Source: Anaerolineae bacterium
GTDB taxonomy: Bacteria > Chloroflexota > Anaerolineae > Anaerolineales > RBG-16-64-43
NCBI GenBank assembly: GCA_003141675.1
Contig: PLND01000022.1
Coordinates: 15,057-56,840, forward strand
Length of the DNA: 41,784 bases
Direction: 5' to 3'
Under the pieces are notes generated by a model. The model searched no databases, was not told the origin of the DNA, and saw only the letters and a program-made list of their open reading frames with translations. Made by a program: the position numbers and the translations under genes. This document shows positions 1 through 7,759 of the stretch, piece after piece (position 1 is the first letter of the stretch; each line of letters opens with the position of its first letter).

Positions 1-1
1 G

Positions 2-868
2 GGGGTTTCCCAACTGACCGGGTTTATCGGTCCGACGGTTGCCGGAATCATCATCGGCGGTTTTTCCGGTTCGTTCTTCGGCATCGGTTTGGCCTTCGCC
101 GTCGACGCGGCAACCTTCGGCGTTTCCGCCACTACCTTGTGGCTGATGCATGGCGGAGGACGTTCGCGCTCCGGAAATGGCCCCGAACCGGAGAGTATAT
201 GGGTGTCTATTCTGGGCGGTGTGAAATACCTATGGGACGACAAGGTTCTCCGGCTGATGTTTCTGGTGATCACGGCGGTGAATTTTCTGATTGTCGGGCC
301 GCTGTTGATTGGAATCCCGGTGCTGGCAAGCCAGCGTTTGCCCGAAGGGGCGGTGGCTTTCGGATTATTGATGTCAGCCTATGCCGGAGGAAATCTAACC
401 GGATATCTCGCCGCCGGTTCGCTTCCCCGTCCAGGCGGAAGCACCATGCGGACGTTTATCGTTCTTCTGCTGGCTGTCTTTGGATTGGTCATCGGATCGT
501 TGGGTTTTCTGCGATCGACCGCGGCGGATTTTATCTTGATGCTTCTGCTCGGAGTGGGTAACGGTTACTTGTCCATCATCCTGTTCACCTGGATGCAAAC
601 GCGTACCCCCCGTGAGATGCTTGGGCGGATGATGAGCATCCTTAGTCTTTCCAATACCGGCTTGGTGCCCATCGCCCAGGCAATTTCCGGTGCCGTCAGC
701 AGATGGAGCCCAACTGCATTGTTTGCAATGGCAGGAGCGCTGGTTCTGGTGGTGACACTCTGGACAGCCTTCCAACCGACTCTGACAGAATTCAGCGAAA
801 GTTTGACGGCGAAACCAAACGGAGAGAAGAAGGGAATTCGAACAGAAGAAAGCCAGGCTATGGGATAA
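2..868 (+). CDS. MFS transporter, C-terminal part (5' end outside window)
   Basis: The reading frame is open from base 2, so the track start at 89 (a TTG) is internal and the true start lies upstream of the window. The visible 288 residues are mostly hydrophobic segments separated by short loops, ending in a charged cytoplasmic tail (KPNGEKKG). The pattern fits the second half of a 12-TM major facilitator of the MFS_3/enterobactin-exporter type, for example the loop with TRTPREMLGRMMS, which matches the usual RGR-type loop of that group. Such proteins export small molecules or drugs by proton antiport; the substrate cannot be read from sequence. It is followed after about 77 bases by an MBL-fold hydrolase on the same strand. 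The family call is fairly safe; the specificity is unknown. Confidence 0.8.
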   Translation, partial: GVSQLTGFIGPTVAGIIIGGFSGSFFGIGLAFAVDAATFGVSATTLWLMHGGGRSRSGNGPEPESIWVSILGGVKYLWDDKVLRLMFLVITAVNFLIVGPLLIGIPVLASQRLPEGAVAFGLLMSAYAGGNLTGYLAAGSLPRPGGSTMRTFIVLLLAVFGLVIGSLGFLRSTAADFILMLLLGVGNGYLSIILFTWMQTRTPREMLGRMMSILSLSNTGLVPIAQAISGAVSRWSPTALFAMAGALVLVVTLWTAFQPTLTEFSESLTAKPNGEKKGIRTEESQAMG

Positions 869-945
869 TCGACTAAGAATAATCCCTGTTAATTAATTAG
901 CGATTCGACCCGCACTACACTACTATGTCTTTTGAGAGGAACGAT

Positions 946-1620
946 ATGGAAATTGTTAAAAATATTTATCAAATCCCCGGGGTTTTCGCCAACTGCTATC
1001 TGATCGTCGAGCCGGAAGGATTGACCCTGATCGACGCCGGCATTCCGGGCAATGGAAAAAAAATTCTTCAATATATCGACAGCCTGGGGCGATCGCCGCA
1101 CGATCTAAAGCGCATCCTGATAACCCATGCCGACATGGACCATGTGGGGAGTGTGAGCACCGTGAAGAAGGCGACTGGAGCGCGCGTTTATTCCAGTGCC
1201 GTGGAATCCCAGGCGATGGCGGAAGGGCGCTCTTCCCGACCGGTGAAGGCAGGCGGAAATCCTCTTCGCCGGATTCTATTTTTAATGGTCGGACGCTTCT
1301 TTTCCGCCAAACCCGGACCGGCGGATGAACTTCTCACGGATGGGCAGATGCTGCCGATTATGGGAGGCCTGAAGGTCGTGGAAACCATTGGGCATACCCC
1401 AGGCCACCTTTCGTTTTACCTGTCTGCCGCGGGCGTTTTATTCACGGGCGATTCGATCGTCGCTGATGAAAAGGGTTTGCAGAGATCCCGACCGAACTTT
1501 ACCTGGGATGCCGCGAAAGTCGGCGAGGCCGTCTTGCGCCAAGCGGCGCTCGGAGCGCGGATCGTCTGTCCCGGGCACGGGCCGGTGGTCAAGGATGCTG
1601 CAGGTAAATTTCCAGCATGA
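946..1620 (+). CDS. MBL-fold metallo-hydrolase
   Basis: This is a 224-residue metallo-beta-lactamase-fold hydrolase. I prefer the ATG at 946 over the track start at 925 because GAGAGGA lies 5 bases upstream of it. The metal motif reads THADMDHVG (His61, Asp63, Asp65, His66), so the usual second His of HxHxDH is Asp, a substitution found in some glyoxalase II/YflN-like groups. Later ligand motifs are present: GHTPGHLSFY, FTGDSIV and CPGHGPVV near the C-terminus. It is probably a binuclear-zinc hydrolase of small thioesters, phosphodiesters or lactones in the cytoplasm. The substrate is not identifiable. It converges on the TPR gene across 135 bases in which I see no clear terminator. Confidence 0.85.
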   Translation: MEIVKNIYQIPGVFANCYLIVEPEGLTLIDAGIPGNGKKILQYIDSLGRSPHDLKRILITHADMDHVGSVSTVKKATGARVYSSAVESQAMAEGRSSRPVKAGGNPLRRILFLMVGRFFSAKPGPADELLTDGQMLPIMGGLKVVETIGHTPGHLSFYLSAAGVLFTGDSIVADEKGLQRSRPNFTWDAAKVGEAVLRQAALGARIVCPGHGPVVKDAAGKFPA

Positions 1621-1755
1621 GAATTAACCCCCGCCGTTATCCATAGATAGGCAATTGCAGGAAAAAAGATAGGCTATTTAGGCGGTCTCTGAAAGAGGGG
1701 AGAATCGGAATTTCTATTGAGGTGGCCAGGCCAATTGACTCTGAGAGATTACTCC

Positions 1756-2514
1756 TCAGCGTTTCTTTGTGGCTGTTATGGATTTTATCTCGGTAGCTGT
1801 CACTGTGGGTGTGAGTGTGGCCGTTGGTGTTGAAGTGGGAACCAGCGTCAAGGTTATTGTGGAAGTCGGTGTGCTTGTCCAAACGGGCGGCAACGTCGGG
1901 ACGATAACCGCTTGCGTCGTGGGGGTGGATGTCATCGACAGATGGGATATCGCCGGTCCAATCACCCCAATATATAGAATCACGCCGATAATACCCAAAA
2001 TAATGATGATCAAAATGACGGAGATGATCCAGAACCTTCTTCCGGACAGGGCGGATTTCCTTCCGAGTGAAGCTGGTGCATCGGATGCTCTGGCTGGAGC
2101 GGGACGGACCCTTACCGGTTGGGGTCGTTCGACTCGTTCTTCGGGGGCCGGCAGTACCGATAAAACGGGAGGAACCGGACTCTTCTCAACGGGGGTTTCA
2201 ACTTTTGCAGGTGGAGGGGAAGGGGGAGTATTTTTTTCCTGAAACAGCTCTTCCGTCCGTTTGCCCAGGAGATGCGCCAGCTTGGATTGCGCCACCGTAT
2301 TATTCGGGTTAATCCGCAATACCCGCTCCAGGCAATCCTTCTGTTGGGCAGCATCGGCTAAAACAAAACTCATAAGGAGCCAGCCCTGTTCGGAAGACGG
2401 ATTTTGCATAAGGTACTTTGTGAGGACTTCCTTCGCCTGATCCAAACGGCCGTTTTTCACCAATTGGGTGGCCGCAGTCAGGGGGTCGGAAGTGGAGGGG
2501 AAGGATTCGGTCAT
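1756..2514 (-). CDS. TPR-like protein with one TM segment and Thr/Pro-rich outer tail
   Basis: This 252-residue protein has no recognised name. Residues about 8-90 form helical TPR-like hairpins (ATQLVKNGRLDQAKEVLTKY, then a second unit ending in LRINPNN). A Pro-rich linker with many PVP/PAP steps follows at about 96-150. One strong transmembrane helix lies at about 161-188 (FWIISVILIIIILGIIGVIL), then a Ser/Thr/Pro-rich tail (PTSTPTATLTPTVTATE), presumably outside the cell. The N-terminus is probably cytoplasmic. It is divergent from the Ser/Thr kinase at 2725 and shares a 210-bp intergenic region with it. The 5' end of this gene was copied along with the kinase (see 4723-4858). A link to kinase signalling is inferred from context only. 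Confidence 0.75.
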   Translation of the reverse strand: MTESFPSTSDPLTAATQLVKNGRLDQAKEVLTKYLMQNPSSEQGWLLMSFVLADAAQQKDCLERVLRINPNNTVAQSKLAHLLGKRTEELFQEKNTPPSPPPAKVETPVEKSPVPPVLSVLPAPEERVERPQPVRVRPAPARASDAPASLGRKSALSGRRFWIISVILIIIILGIIGVILYIGVIGPAISHLSMTSTPTTQAVIVPTLPPVWTSTPTSTITLTLVPTSTPTATLTPTVTATEIKSITATKKR

Positions 2515-2544
2515 GGATTTATCGCCAAGTCGGTTTCTTTCTTA

Positions 2545-2574
2545 AGTATGGCATAAGGAGGGCAATCTTGTCAA
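2545..2574 (-). promoter_or_regulatory. Promoter of the TPR/TM gene
   Basis: On the minus strand TTGACA (2569-2574) is followed after 18 bases by CATACT (2545-2550), about 30 bases before the ATG. The TTGACA is also kept in the relic copy upstream of the second kinase (TTTGACATATTG, minus strand near 4890), which supports it as a functional element that was duplicated. Confidence 0.55.
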
Positions 2575-2606
2575 AAGCCCCCCCAGATAAAAAACTCGTA
2601 AGAAAT

Positions 2607-2636
2607 TTACGGTTTTTTGCCGAGGTTTGATATAAT
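2607..2636 (+). promoter_or_regulatory. Promoter of first Ser/Thr kinase
   Basis: A perfect TATAAT at 2631-2636 follows a weak TTACGG (2607-2612) at 18 bases. The block TTTACGGTTTTT...TTTGATATAATC recurs almost unchanged before the second kinase at 4946-4978. Conservation in a duplicated, otherwise drifting intergenic region argues that it is used. Confidence 0.6.
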
Positions 2637-2724
2637 CGCTCCTCGAAAATGAGTCTCAATAGAAAGGCGCTCACGGGACCCTATATACAATGGACCGCGT
2701 TCGCCAGGGGTTCACGAGGATAAG

Positions 2725-4653
2725 ATGGCGTTGGAAATTGGATATTTATTATATGGACGATACCGGATCGAATCGGTCCTTGGGCGCGGCGGAATGGGAT
2801 CGGTGTATCAAGCGCTAGATGAAAATCTTGGCATCCAGGTTGCGGTCAAAGAGAACTTTTTTACCAACGAAGAATCCGCGCGGCAATTCCGCCGCGAGGC
2901 GACAATTTTGGCCACCTTGCGCCACCCCAACCTTCCGCGGGTTACCGACCACTTCGTCATCGCCGGGCAGGGCCAGTATCTCGTCATGGATTTCATTGAC
3001 GGCGAAGATCTTCAATCGAAGATCGAAAATGGAGGCCTTTCCGACGAAAAGCTCGTTGTAGCATGGGCGCGCCAAATTTGCGACGCACTCCAATACCTGC
3101 ACAACCAGCACCCACCGGTGTTGCATCGGGATGTCAAACCGGGCAACATCCGCCTTACCCCGGACGGCCGCGCGGTCCTGGTGGATTTCGGTTTGGCCCG
3201 GTTGATGGGAGGGAAGGCCACGACCACCGGAGCAAAAGCCACGACGGAAGGTTATTCTCCGCCGGAGCAATACGGATCCAGCAGCACCGACACTCGGACC
3301 GATATCTACGGCTTGGCGGCCACACTTTACACAATTTTGACCGGCAGCCAACCGCAAGACGGCTTGAAACGCGCGTTAGGAAAAGAAACGCTGACGCCCG
3401 TTCGCGCCCGGAATCCGAAAATATCGCCCGGCATCGCGGCAGCCATCGAGAAAGCCCTGGAGATTCTTCCCGAGAACCGGCAACAGACCATCGGCGAGTT
3501 CCAGAAAGCCCTCACCCTGGCCGTGCCGCCCGATGGACCATCCCGGGATGATTCCGCGCCGCCCGAGGAACCCGGAAAGATTTCCCGCACCCCTCGACGA
3601 TACGGTGGATTTCCGCTGGGATGGATTCTGACAATCGGAGCCCTGGCGTTGCTTGTTGTAGCCGGAGTTGTGATAGTTGCCCTTATTGGTTCCCAACATT
3701 TTGCGTCCCTGTTGTCATTTTCCTCCCCAACACCAACGCAAGCGAACACTGCCATATCGCTGGTCACGCCCAATACATCCGTTCCAACGGTCCTTCCGAC
3801 CGTTTTATCAACCCCTGTCGGAAATTCCGCCACGCTCGCTTTTGTCTCGGACCGGTCCGGCATTCCACAAATTTATTCCATGGATATCGACGGAAAGAAT
3901 TTACAGCAGATCACCAATCAATCGGAAGGAGCCTGTCAGCCGGATTGGTCGCCGGATGGGAAGCAATTAGTTTTTATCTCGCCTTGTGAGTCCATCGACG
4001 GACCATATTCCAAGGCGTCCATTTTCCGGATCGACGCGGACGGATCCGGACAGACCTTATTAACCAAGATGCCCGGCGGCGATTACTTTCCTGCCTGGTC
4101 GCCGGATGGCAAATTGATTGCCATGACATCGCTTCAAGACAAGCGTCAGCATATTTACGTGATGGATTCGAACGGAGATAACCGGGTCTCCATCAGCCCG
4201 ACGGGAGCGGTCGACTATCAGCCGCGATGGTCTCCGGATGGAAAACGGATTGTGTTTATTTCCGAACCCGGCGACCGGTCGGTTGTGTTTATCGAAAATA
4301 TCGATCCGGTGAATTTACATCGGATCGAGTTTTCCACCGTATCCGATCCCACCGCGAGCCCCGACTGGTCGGTCGATAATTACATTCTGTATGTCCTGAG
4401 ATCGCGCGGCCAGCTCGTCTTTTATAATGTCGACCAGCGGTTCACCCAAAACGAACTCACTCCTGCGGGTCAAGGAACCACGACCGCCAGATTCTCCCCG
4501 GATGGGAAATGGATTCTGTTTGATAAGGTAGTTAAAAATAACCGTGATATTTATCTTCTCCCAATCGTTGGAGAAAAAATACCCCGCCGGATAACTTCCG
4601 ATCTTTCGATCGAAACCGACCCTGCCTGGCGGCCGATTCCCGCCGGATCCTGA
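2725..4653 (+). CDS. Receptor-type Ser/Thr protein kinase with extracytoplasmic TolB/WD40-like propeller (copy 1)
   Basis: This 642-residue Hanks-type kinase has all catalytic motifs: P-loop GRGGMG (20-25), VAVK Lys42, alpha-C Glu58, HRDVKPGN (134-141), DFG (154-156) and the activation end SPPEQYG. A single TM helix lies at about 295-321, followed by a Thr/Pro-rich stalk (to about 365). From about 370 to the end there are repeated PD40/TolB-type blades (QPDWSPDGKQ, FPAWSPDGK, QPRWSPDGK, TARFSPDGKW). The kinase is therefore inside and the propeller outside, where it may sense a cell-wall or extracellular ligand. The start ATG has GAGGATAAG just upstream. It is one of two tandem copies; the ligand and substrates are unknown. 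Confidence 0.93.
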   Translation: MALEIGYLLYGRYRIESVLGRGGMGSVYQALDENLGIQVAVKENFFTNEESARQFRREATILATLRHPNLPRVTDHFVIAGQGQYLVMDFIDGEDLQSKIENGGLSDEKLVVAWARQICDALQYLHNQHPPVLHRDVKPGNIRLTPDGRAVLVDFGLARLMGGKATTTGAKATTEGYSPPEQYGSSSTDTRTDIYGLAATLYTILTGSQPQDGLKRALGKETLTPVRARNPKISPGIAAAIEKALEILPENRQQTIGEFQKALTLAVPPDGPSRDDSAPPEEPGKISRTPRRYGGFPLGWILTIGALALLVVAGVVIVALIGSQHFASLLSFSSPTPTQANTAISLVTPNTSVPTVLPTVLSTPVGNSATLAFVSDRSGIPQIYSMDIDGKNLQQITNQSEGACQPDWSPDGKQLVFISPCESIDGPYSKASIFRIDADGSGQTLLTKMPGGDYFPAWSPDGKLIAMTSLQDKRQHIYVMDSNGDNRVSISPTGAVDYQPRWSPDGKRIVFISEPGDRSVVFIENIDPVNLHRIEFSTVSDPTASPDWSVDNYILYVLRSRGQLVFYNVDQRFTQNELTPAGQGTTTARFSPDGKWILFDKVVKNNRDIYLLPIVGEKIPRRITSDLSIETDPAWRPIPAGS

Positions 4654-4722
4654 CCCTCTCCGCTTCCATTCTTCGAGGCCATCCTTCCAGTCGGAGACGG
4701 AATTCTAAAACCTCAATATAAA

Positions 4723-4858
4723 TCAACCCTGATCCAAGCCTGGCTTCTGAAGAAGAAATCGCGTGAAGACATCCTTGGCTTGTTTCAAACGGCCGATATT
4801 GACCAATTGGAAACCCGCAGTCAGGGGATCGGAAATGGAAGGCAAGGAATAAATCCAT
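4723..4858 (-). pseudogene. Relic of the 5' end of the TPR/TM gene
   Basis: On the minus strand this stretch decodes as ...LPSISDPLTAGFQLV...GRLKQAKDVF..., closely matching the start of the intact TPR gene (FPSTSDPLTAATQLV...GRLDQAKEVL...). The ATG at 4856-4858 is kept, but one extra base near the start shifts the frame. In the restored frame the Trp codon of the intact gene (after EQG) has become TGA at 4723-4725. The rest of the gene is absent. It lies divergent to kinase copy 2 exactly as the intact gene lies to copy 1, so it marks the edge of a tandem duplication. Confidence 0.8.
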
Positions 4859-4945
4859 GAGTTTACCGGGGGTGATTTTCCTTCTCAATATGTCAAATGG
4901 GGGGAAGATTGTAAAAAAATCCCTGGCTAAAAGATTCCTTTGCGG

Positions 4946-4977
4946 TTTACGGTTTTTCGGCCGGGATTTGATATAAT
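4946..4977 (+). promoter_or_regulatory. Promoter of second Ser/Thr kinase (duplicated copy)
   Basis: TATAAT at 4972-4977 is preceded by the same TTTACGGTTTTT block seen before kinase copy 1. The distance between the possible -35 (TTACGG, 4947-4952) and -10 is 19 bases, one more than in copy 1, so the -35 assignment is uncertain while the -10 is strong. Confidence 0.55.
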
Positions 4978-5070
4978 CATCGCTCCAAAACGAGGTTCCA
5001 ACTTCAAAAGCGCATCCGGGAAAGCCTGCATTCAACGCACCGGTTTCGTCGCGGGTTGGTCGAGGATAAG

Positions 5071-7116
5071 ATGGCGCTGGAAAAGGGATATTTATTATAC
5101 GGACGTTATCGGATCGAATCCGTTCTGGGACGCGGCGGAATGGGATCGGTCTATCAGGCTTTGGATGAAAACCTCGGCATCCAGGTCGCCGTCAAAGAGA
5201 ATTTATTTACCACCGAAGAATACGCGCGCCAATTCCGCCGTGAAGCGACGATTTTAGCGAGCCTGCGCCACTCAAATCTCCCTCGGGTTACGGACCATTT
5301 CGTCATTGCCGGGCAAGGTCAGTACCTAGTAATGGATTTCATCGAAGGCGAAGACCTCCGGTCGAGGATCGATAAAGGTAATCTTCCCAACGAGAGGCAA
5401 ACAGTTGACTGGGCGCGCCAAATTTGCGATGCGTTGCATTATCTGCACAACCGGCAACCCCCCGTCGTGCATCGGGATATTAAGCCGGGGAACATCCGCA
5501 TCACCCCCGATGGACGCGCGGTCCTGGTGGATTTCGGCCTGGCCCGGTTGATGGAAGGACCAACCACGACCACCGGAGCAAAAGCCATGACGCCGGGCTA
5601 TTCTCCGCCGGAACAATATGGCGCCAGCCGTACCGACGCGCGAACCGACATCTACGCTTTGGCAGCCACCATGTATACCCTGCTGACCGGAAGCATGCCG
5701 GAGGATGGTCTGGAAAGAGCGTTGGGGCAGAAATCGCTGACACCGATCCGCACCCGGAATCCGAAAGTTTCGGGTGCCGTTGCTGCAGCCATCGAGAAAG
5801 CATTGGAGGTTCTCCCGGAGAACCGCTATCAGGTTATCGGTGATTTCCAGAAGGCTCTCACACTCGCGTTGCCTCCCGCCGTGTCAACACCGGCCGTATC
5901 CGCGTTACCCAAGAAACCAGAAGTTGTTACAGCCGCCGTGCCTTCGAAACAACCGGCTCTTCCACCGAAAAAACCGGCCGCACGCGCGCCCCAACCATCC
6001 CGTAGATTTCCGCTGGGTTGTGCGCTGGTGATCGGATTCCTGGCGCTTTTGGCCGTCGCGGGAGGGTTGGCGTTTGCATTCATCGGACCGGAGAATATCC
6101 TGGCTTCCCTACGATCAATTTCCAACCCGACCCCGACCTTTTCCATCAGCGGGCGAACGGAAACGGCACTGCTTCCCACGATAACTATCGCCCCGACGCA
6201 AGCTTTGACTAGCCTACCGATTGGTAGAACGGATACTCCCATCCCGACCGTCACTCCAACCGCCGTCAACACTCCCCTCGGAAAATCCAGGATGATCGCG
6301 TTTGTCTCCGATCGAATGGGGATACCGCAAATATTTTCAATGGATCTGGAAGGAGGGGACGTCCAGCAAATCACAAACGAGGCGGAAGGAGCATGCCAGC
6401 CGGATTGGTCGCCCGACGGGGTGCAACTGGTGTTCACTTCCCCCTGCAAGTCCCTCGACGGTCCCTATATCAAAACTTCAATCTTCCGGATAAACGCCGA
6501 CGGATCCGGACGGACGTCACTCACCAAGGTCCCCGGCGGTGATTTCGATCCTGCCTGGTCGCCGGACGGCAAGTCCCTCGTTGTGACATCGTTGCAGGAC
6601 GGCCGTCAGCACATTTATTTGATGGATTCGAATGGAGATAACCGCCGCTCCCTCAGCATCTCCGGCGGAGTCGACTCTCAACCTAGATGGTCGCCGGATG
6701 GAACGCATATCGTGTTTATTTCCTCCGTCGGCGACCGCTCGATCGTCTTTCTCGAATACGCCGATCCGTCGAATTTTCTCCAGACTCGGACCGAATTCTC
6801 CACGGTGACATATACCACCGCGAGCCCCGACTGGTCGGTCGACAATTACATCCTTTACGTCCTGGCGTCCCACGGGCAGGTCGTCATTTACAAGGAAGAC
6901 TCACGGTTCAATCAAATTCCTCTCAGTTCGGCGTATCAGGGCACTACCGTCGCCAGATTCTCCCCAGATGGGCAATGGGTCATATTCGACATGACCATCA
7001 AGCAGAATCGCGACATTTACCTTCTCCCCATCGTCGGGGCGGCGGAACCCCGCCGGATCACGACCGACCGTTCGATCGAAACCGACCCCGCATGGCGGCC
7101 GATCCCCGCCGCGTGA
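5071..7116 (+). CDS. Receptor-type Ser/Thr protein kinase with extracytoplasmic TolB/WD40-like propeller (copy 2)
   Basis: This 681-residue paralogue has the same layout as copy 1: GRGGMG (20-25), Lys42, HRDIKPGN (134-141), DFG (154-156), GYSPPEQYG, a TM helix at about 313-340, a Thr/Pro stalk and PD40 blades to the end. I use the ATG at 5071 rather than the track's TTG at 5056 because the context CGAGGATAAGATGGCG is identical to that of copy 1. The kinase half is nearly identical between copies. The clearest differences are a longer Pro/Lys-rich juxtamembrane linker here (about 270-312), a longer Thr/Pro stalk, and scattered changes in the propeller. That pattern suggests paralogues keeping one output while tuning the sensor side. 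Confidence 0.93.
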   Translation: MALEKGYLLYGRYRIESVLGRGGMGSVYQALDENLGIQVAVKENLFTTEEYARQFRREATILASLRHSNLPRVTDHFVIAGQGQYLVMDFIEGEDLRSRIDKGNLPNERQTVDWARQICDALHYLHNRQPPVVHRDIKPGNIRITPDGRAVLVDFGLARLMEGPTTTTGAKAMTPGYSPPEQYGASRTDARTDIYALAATMYTLLTGSMPEDGLERALGQKSLTPIRTRNPKVSGAVAAAIEKALEVLPENRYQVIGDFQKALTLALPPAVSTPAVSALPKKPEVVTAAVPSKQPALPPKKPAARAPQPSRRFPLGCALVIGFLALLAVAGGLAFAFIGPENILASLRSISNPTPTFSISGRTETALLPTITIAPTQALTSLPIGRTDTPIPTVTPTAVNTPLGKSRMIAFVSDRMGIPQIFSMDLEGGDVQQITNEAEGACQPDWSPDGVQLVFTSPCKSLDGPYIKTSIFRINADGSGRTSLTKVPGGDFDPAWSPDGKSLVVTSLQDGRQHIYLMDSNGDNRRSLSISGGVDSQPRWSPDGTHIVFISSVGDRSIVFLEYADPSNFLQTRTEFSTVTYTTASPDWSVDNYILYVLASHGQVVIYKEDSRFNQIPLSSAYQGTTVARFSPDGQWVIFDMTIKQNRDIYLLPIVGAAEPRRITTDRSIETDPAWRPIPAA

Positions 7117-7147
7117 TAATCCTCGCGCTGCTTCTTTCCAAGACCCA

Positions 7148-7702
7148 ATGCGCGTAATCGCTGGAACCGCCAAGGGAAGACGATTAAAACCGGTGCCGGG
7201 AGAAACCACCAGACCGATCACCGACCGGGTGAAGGTCGCCTTATTCGATGTCATTTCGGGGGATATGCAAGGTTCCGTCTTTCTCGATTTGTTCGCCGGA
7301 ACCGGCGGAGTGGGAATCGAGGCGCTATCCCGCGGAGCGCGGGAGGCGGTTTTTGTGGACATCGATCCCAACGCGATCCGCATCCTTCGCGAGAATCTCA
7401 AGTCGACCCAGCTGGAAGAGAAAGCCGTCGTCGTTCGATCCGATTCCTTTTCCTATCTGGAACGCAGGGAACGTCGGCCGTTTGACGCCATCTATGTCGC
7501 CCCGCCGCAATATCGGAGTTTGTGGATCCGCGCGTTGCAATCGATCGACAGCCGTCCGGACTGGCTGGCGCCTGACGGGATGGTTGTGGTCCAGATCGAT
7601 CCAAAGGAAGCGCAAGCCGTCGCGGTGGGAAATCTCTCGGAATTCGACCGGCGCCGGTACGGCAGTACGCTGCTAATTTTTTTTGAGAAACCTGGTGAAT
7701 AA
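7148..7702 (+). CDS. rsmD: 16S rRNA (guanine(966)-N2)-methyltransferase RsmD-like
   Basis: This 184-residue protein begins with the RsmD signature MRVIAGTAKGRRLK...RPITDRVKVALFD and has the SAM-binding motif DLFAGTGGVGIEAL (47-60). It is predicted to methylate a guanine of 16S rRNA during 30S assembly. The catalytic motif IV, normally (D/N)PP(Y/F), reads APPQY (118-122), so the first Asp/Asn is Ala. I believe this variant occurs in related Chloroflexota proteins, but cannot check it here. Length is normal for the family. It starts 31 bases after the kinase stop with no strong ribosome binding site and ends inside a bidirectional terminator. Confidence 0.85.
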   Translation: MRVIAGTAKGRRLKPVPGETTRPITDRVKVALFDVISGDMQGSVFLDLFAGTGGVGIEALSRGAREAVFVDIDPNAIRILRENLKSTQLEEKAVVVRSDSFSYLERRERRPFDAIYVAPPQYRSLWIRALQSIDSRPDWLAPDGMVVVQIDPKEAQAVAVGNLSEFDRRRYGSTLLIFFEKPGE

Positions 7703-7735
7703 AACAAAACGCCCGGCTGCCGGGCGTTTTGTTTT
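7701..7735. terminator. Bidirectional intrinsic terminator between rsmD and the aldolase gene
   Basis: A perfect 17-base inverted repeat (AAAACAAAACGCCCGGC / GCCGGGCGTTTTGTTTT) is centred at 7718. The GC-rich stem is flanked by A-runs on one side and T-runs on the other, so it can act for both convergent genes. The rsmD stop codon overlaps its left edge. Confidence 0.9.
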
Positions 7736-7759
7736 ATAGACGAAAGCCGGTTGCGCGGA

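Noticed and set aside
1138-1155. Asp in place of the second His in the MBL HxHxDH motif as evidence of an inactive enzyme
   Set aside because: HxDxDH variants occur in active-looking MBL groups and the other ligands are intact, so it is noted in the gene entry only.
4532-5035. Minus-strand ORF of 167 residues between the kinases
   Set aside because: It runs through the kinase 1 C-terminus and the relic in a shifted frame. Only the relic segment has homology, in another frame.
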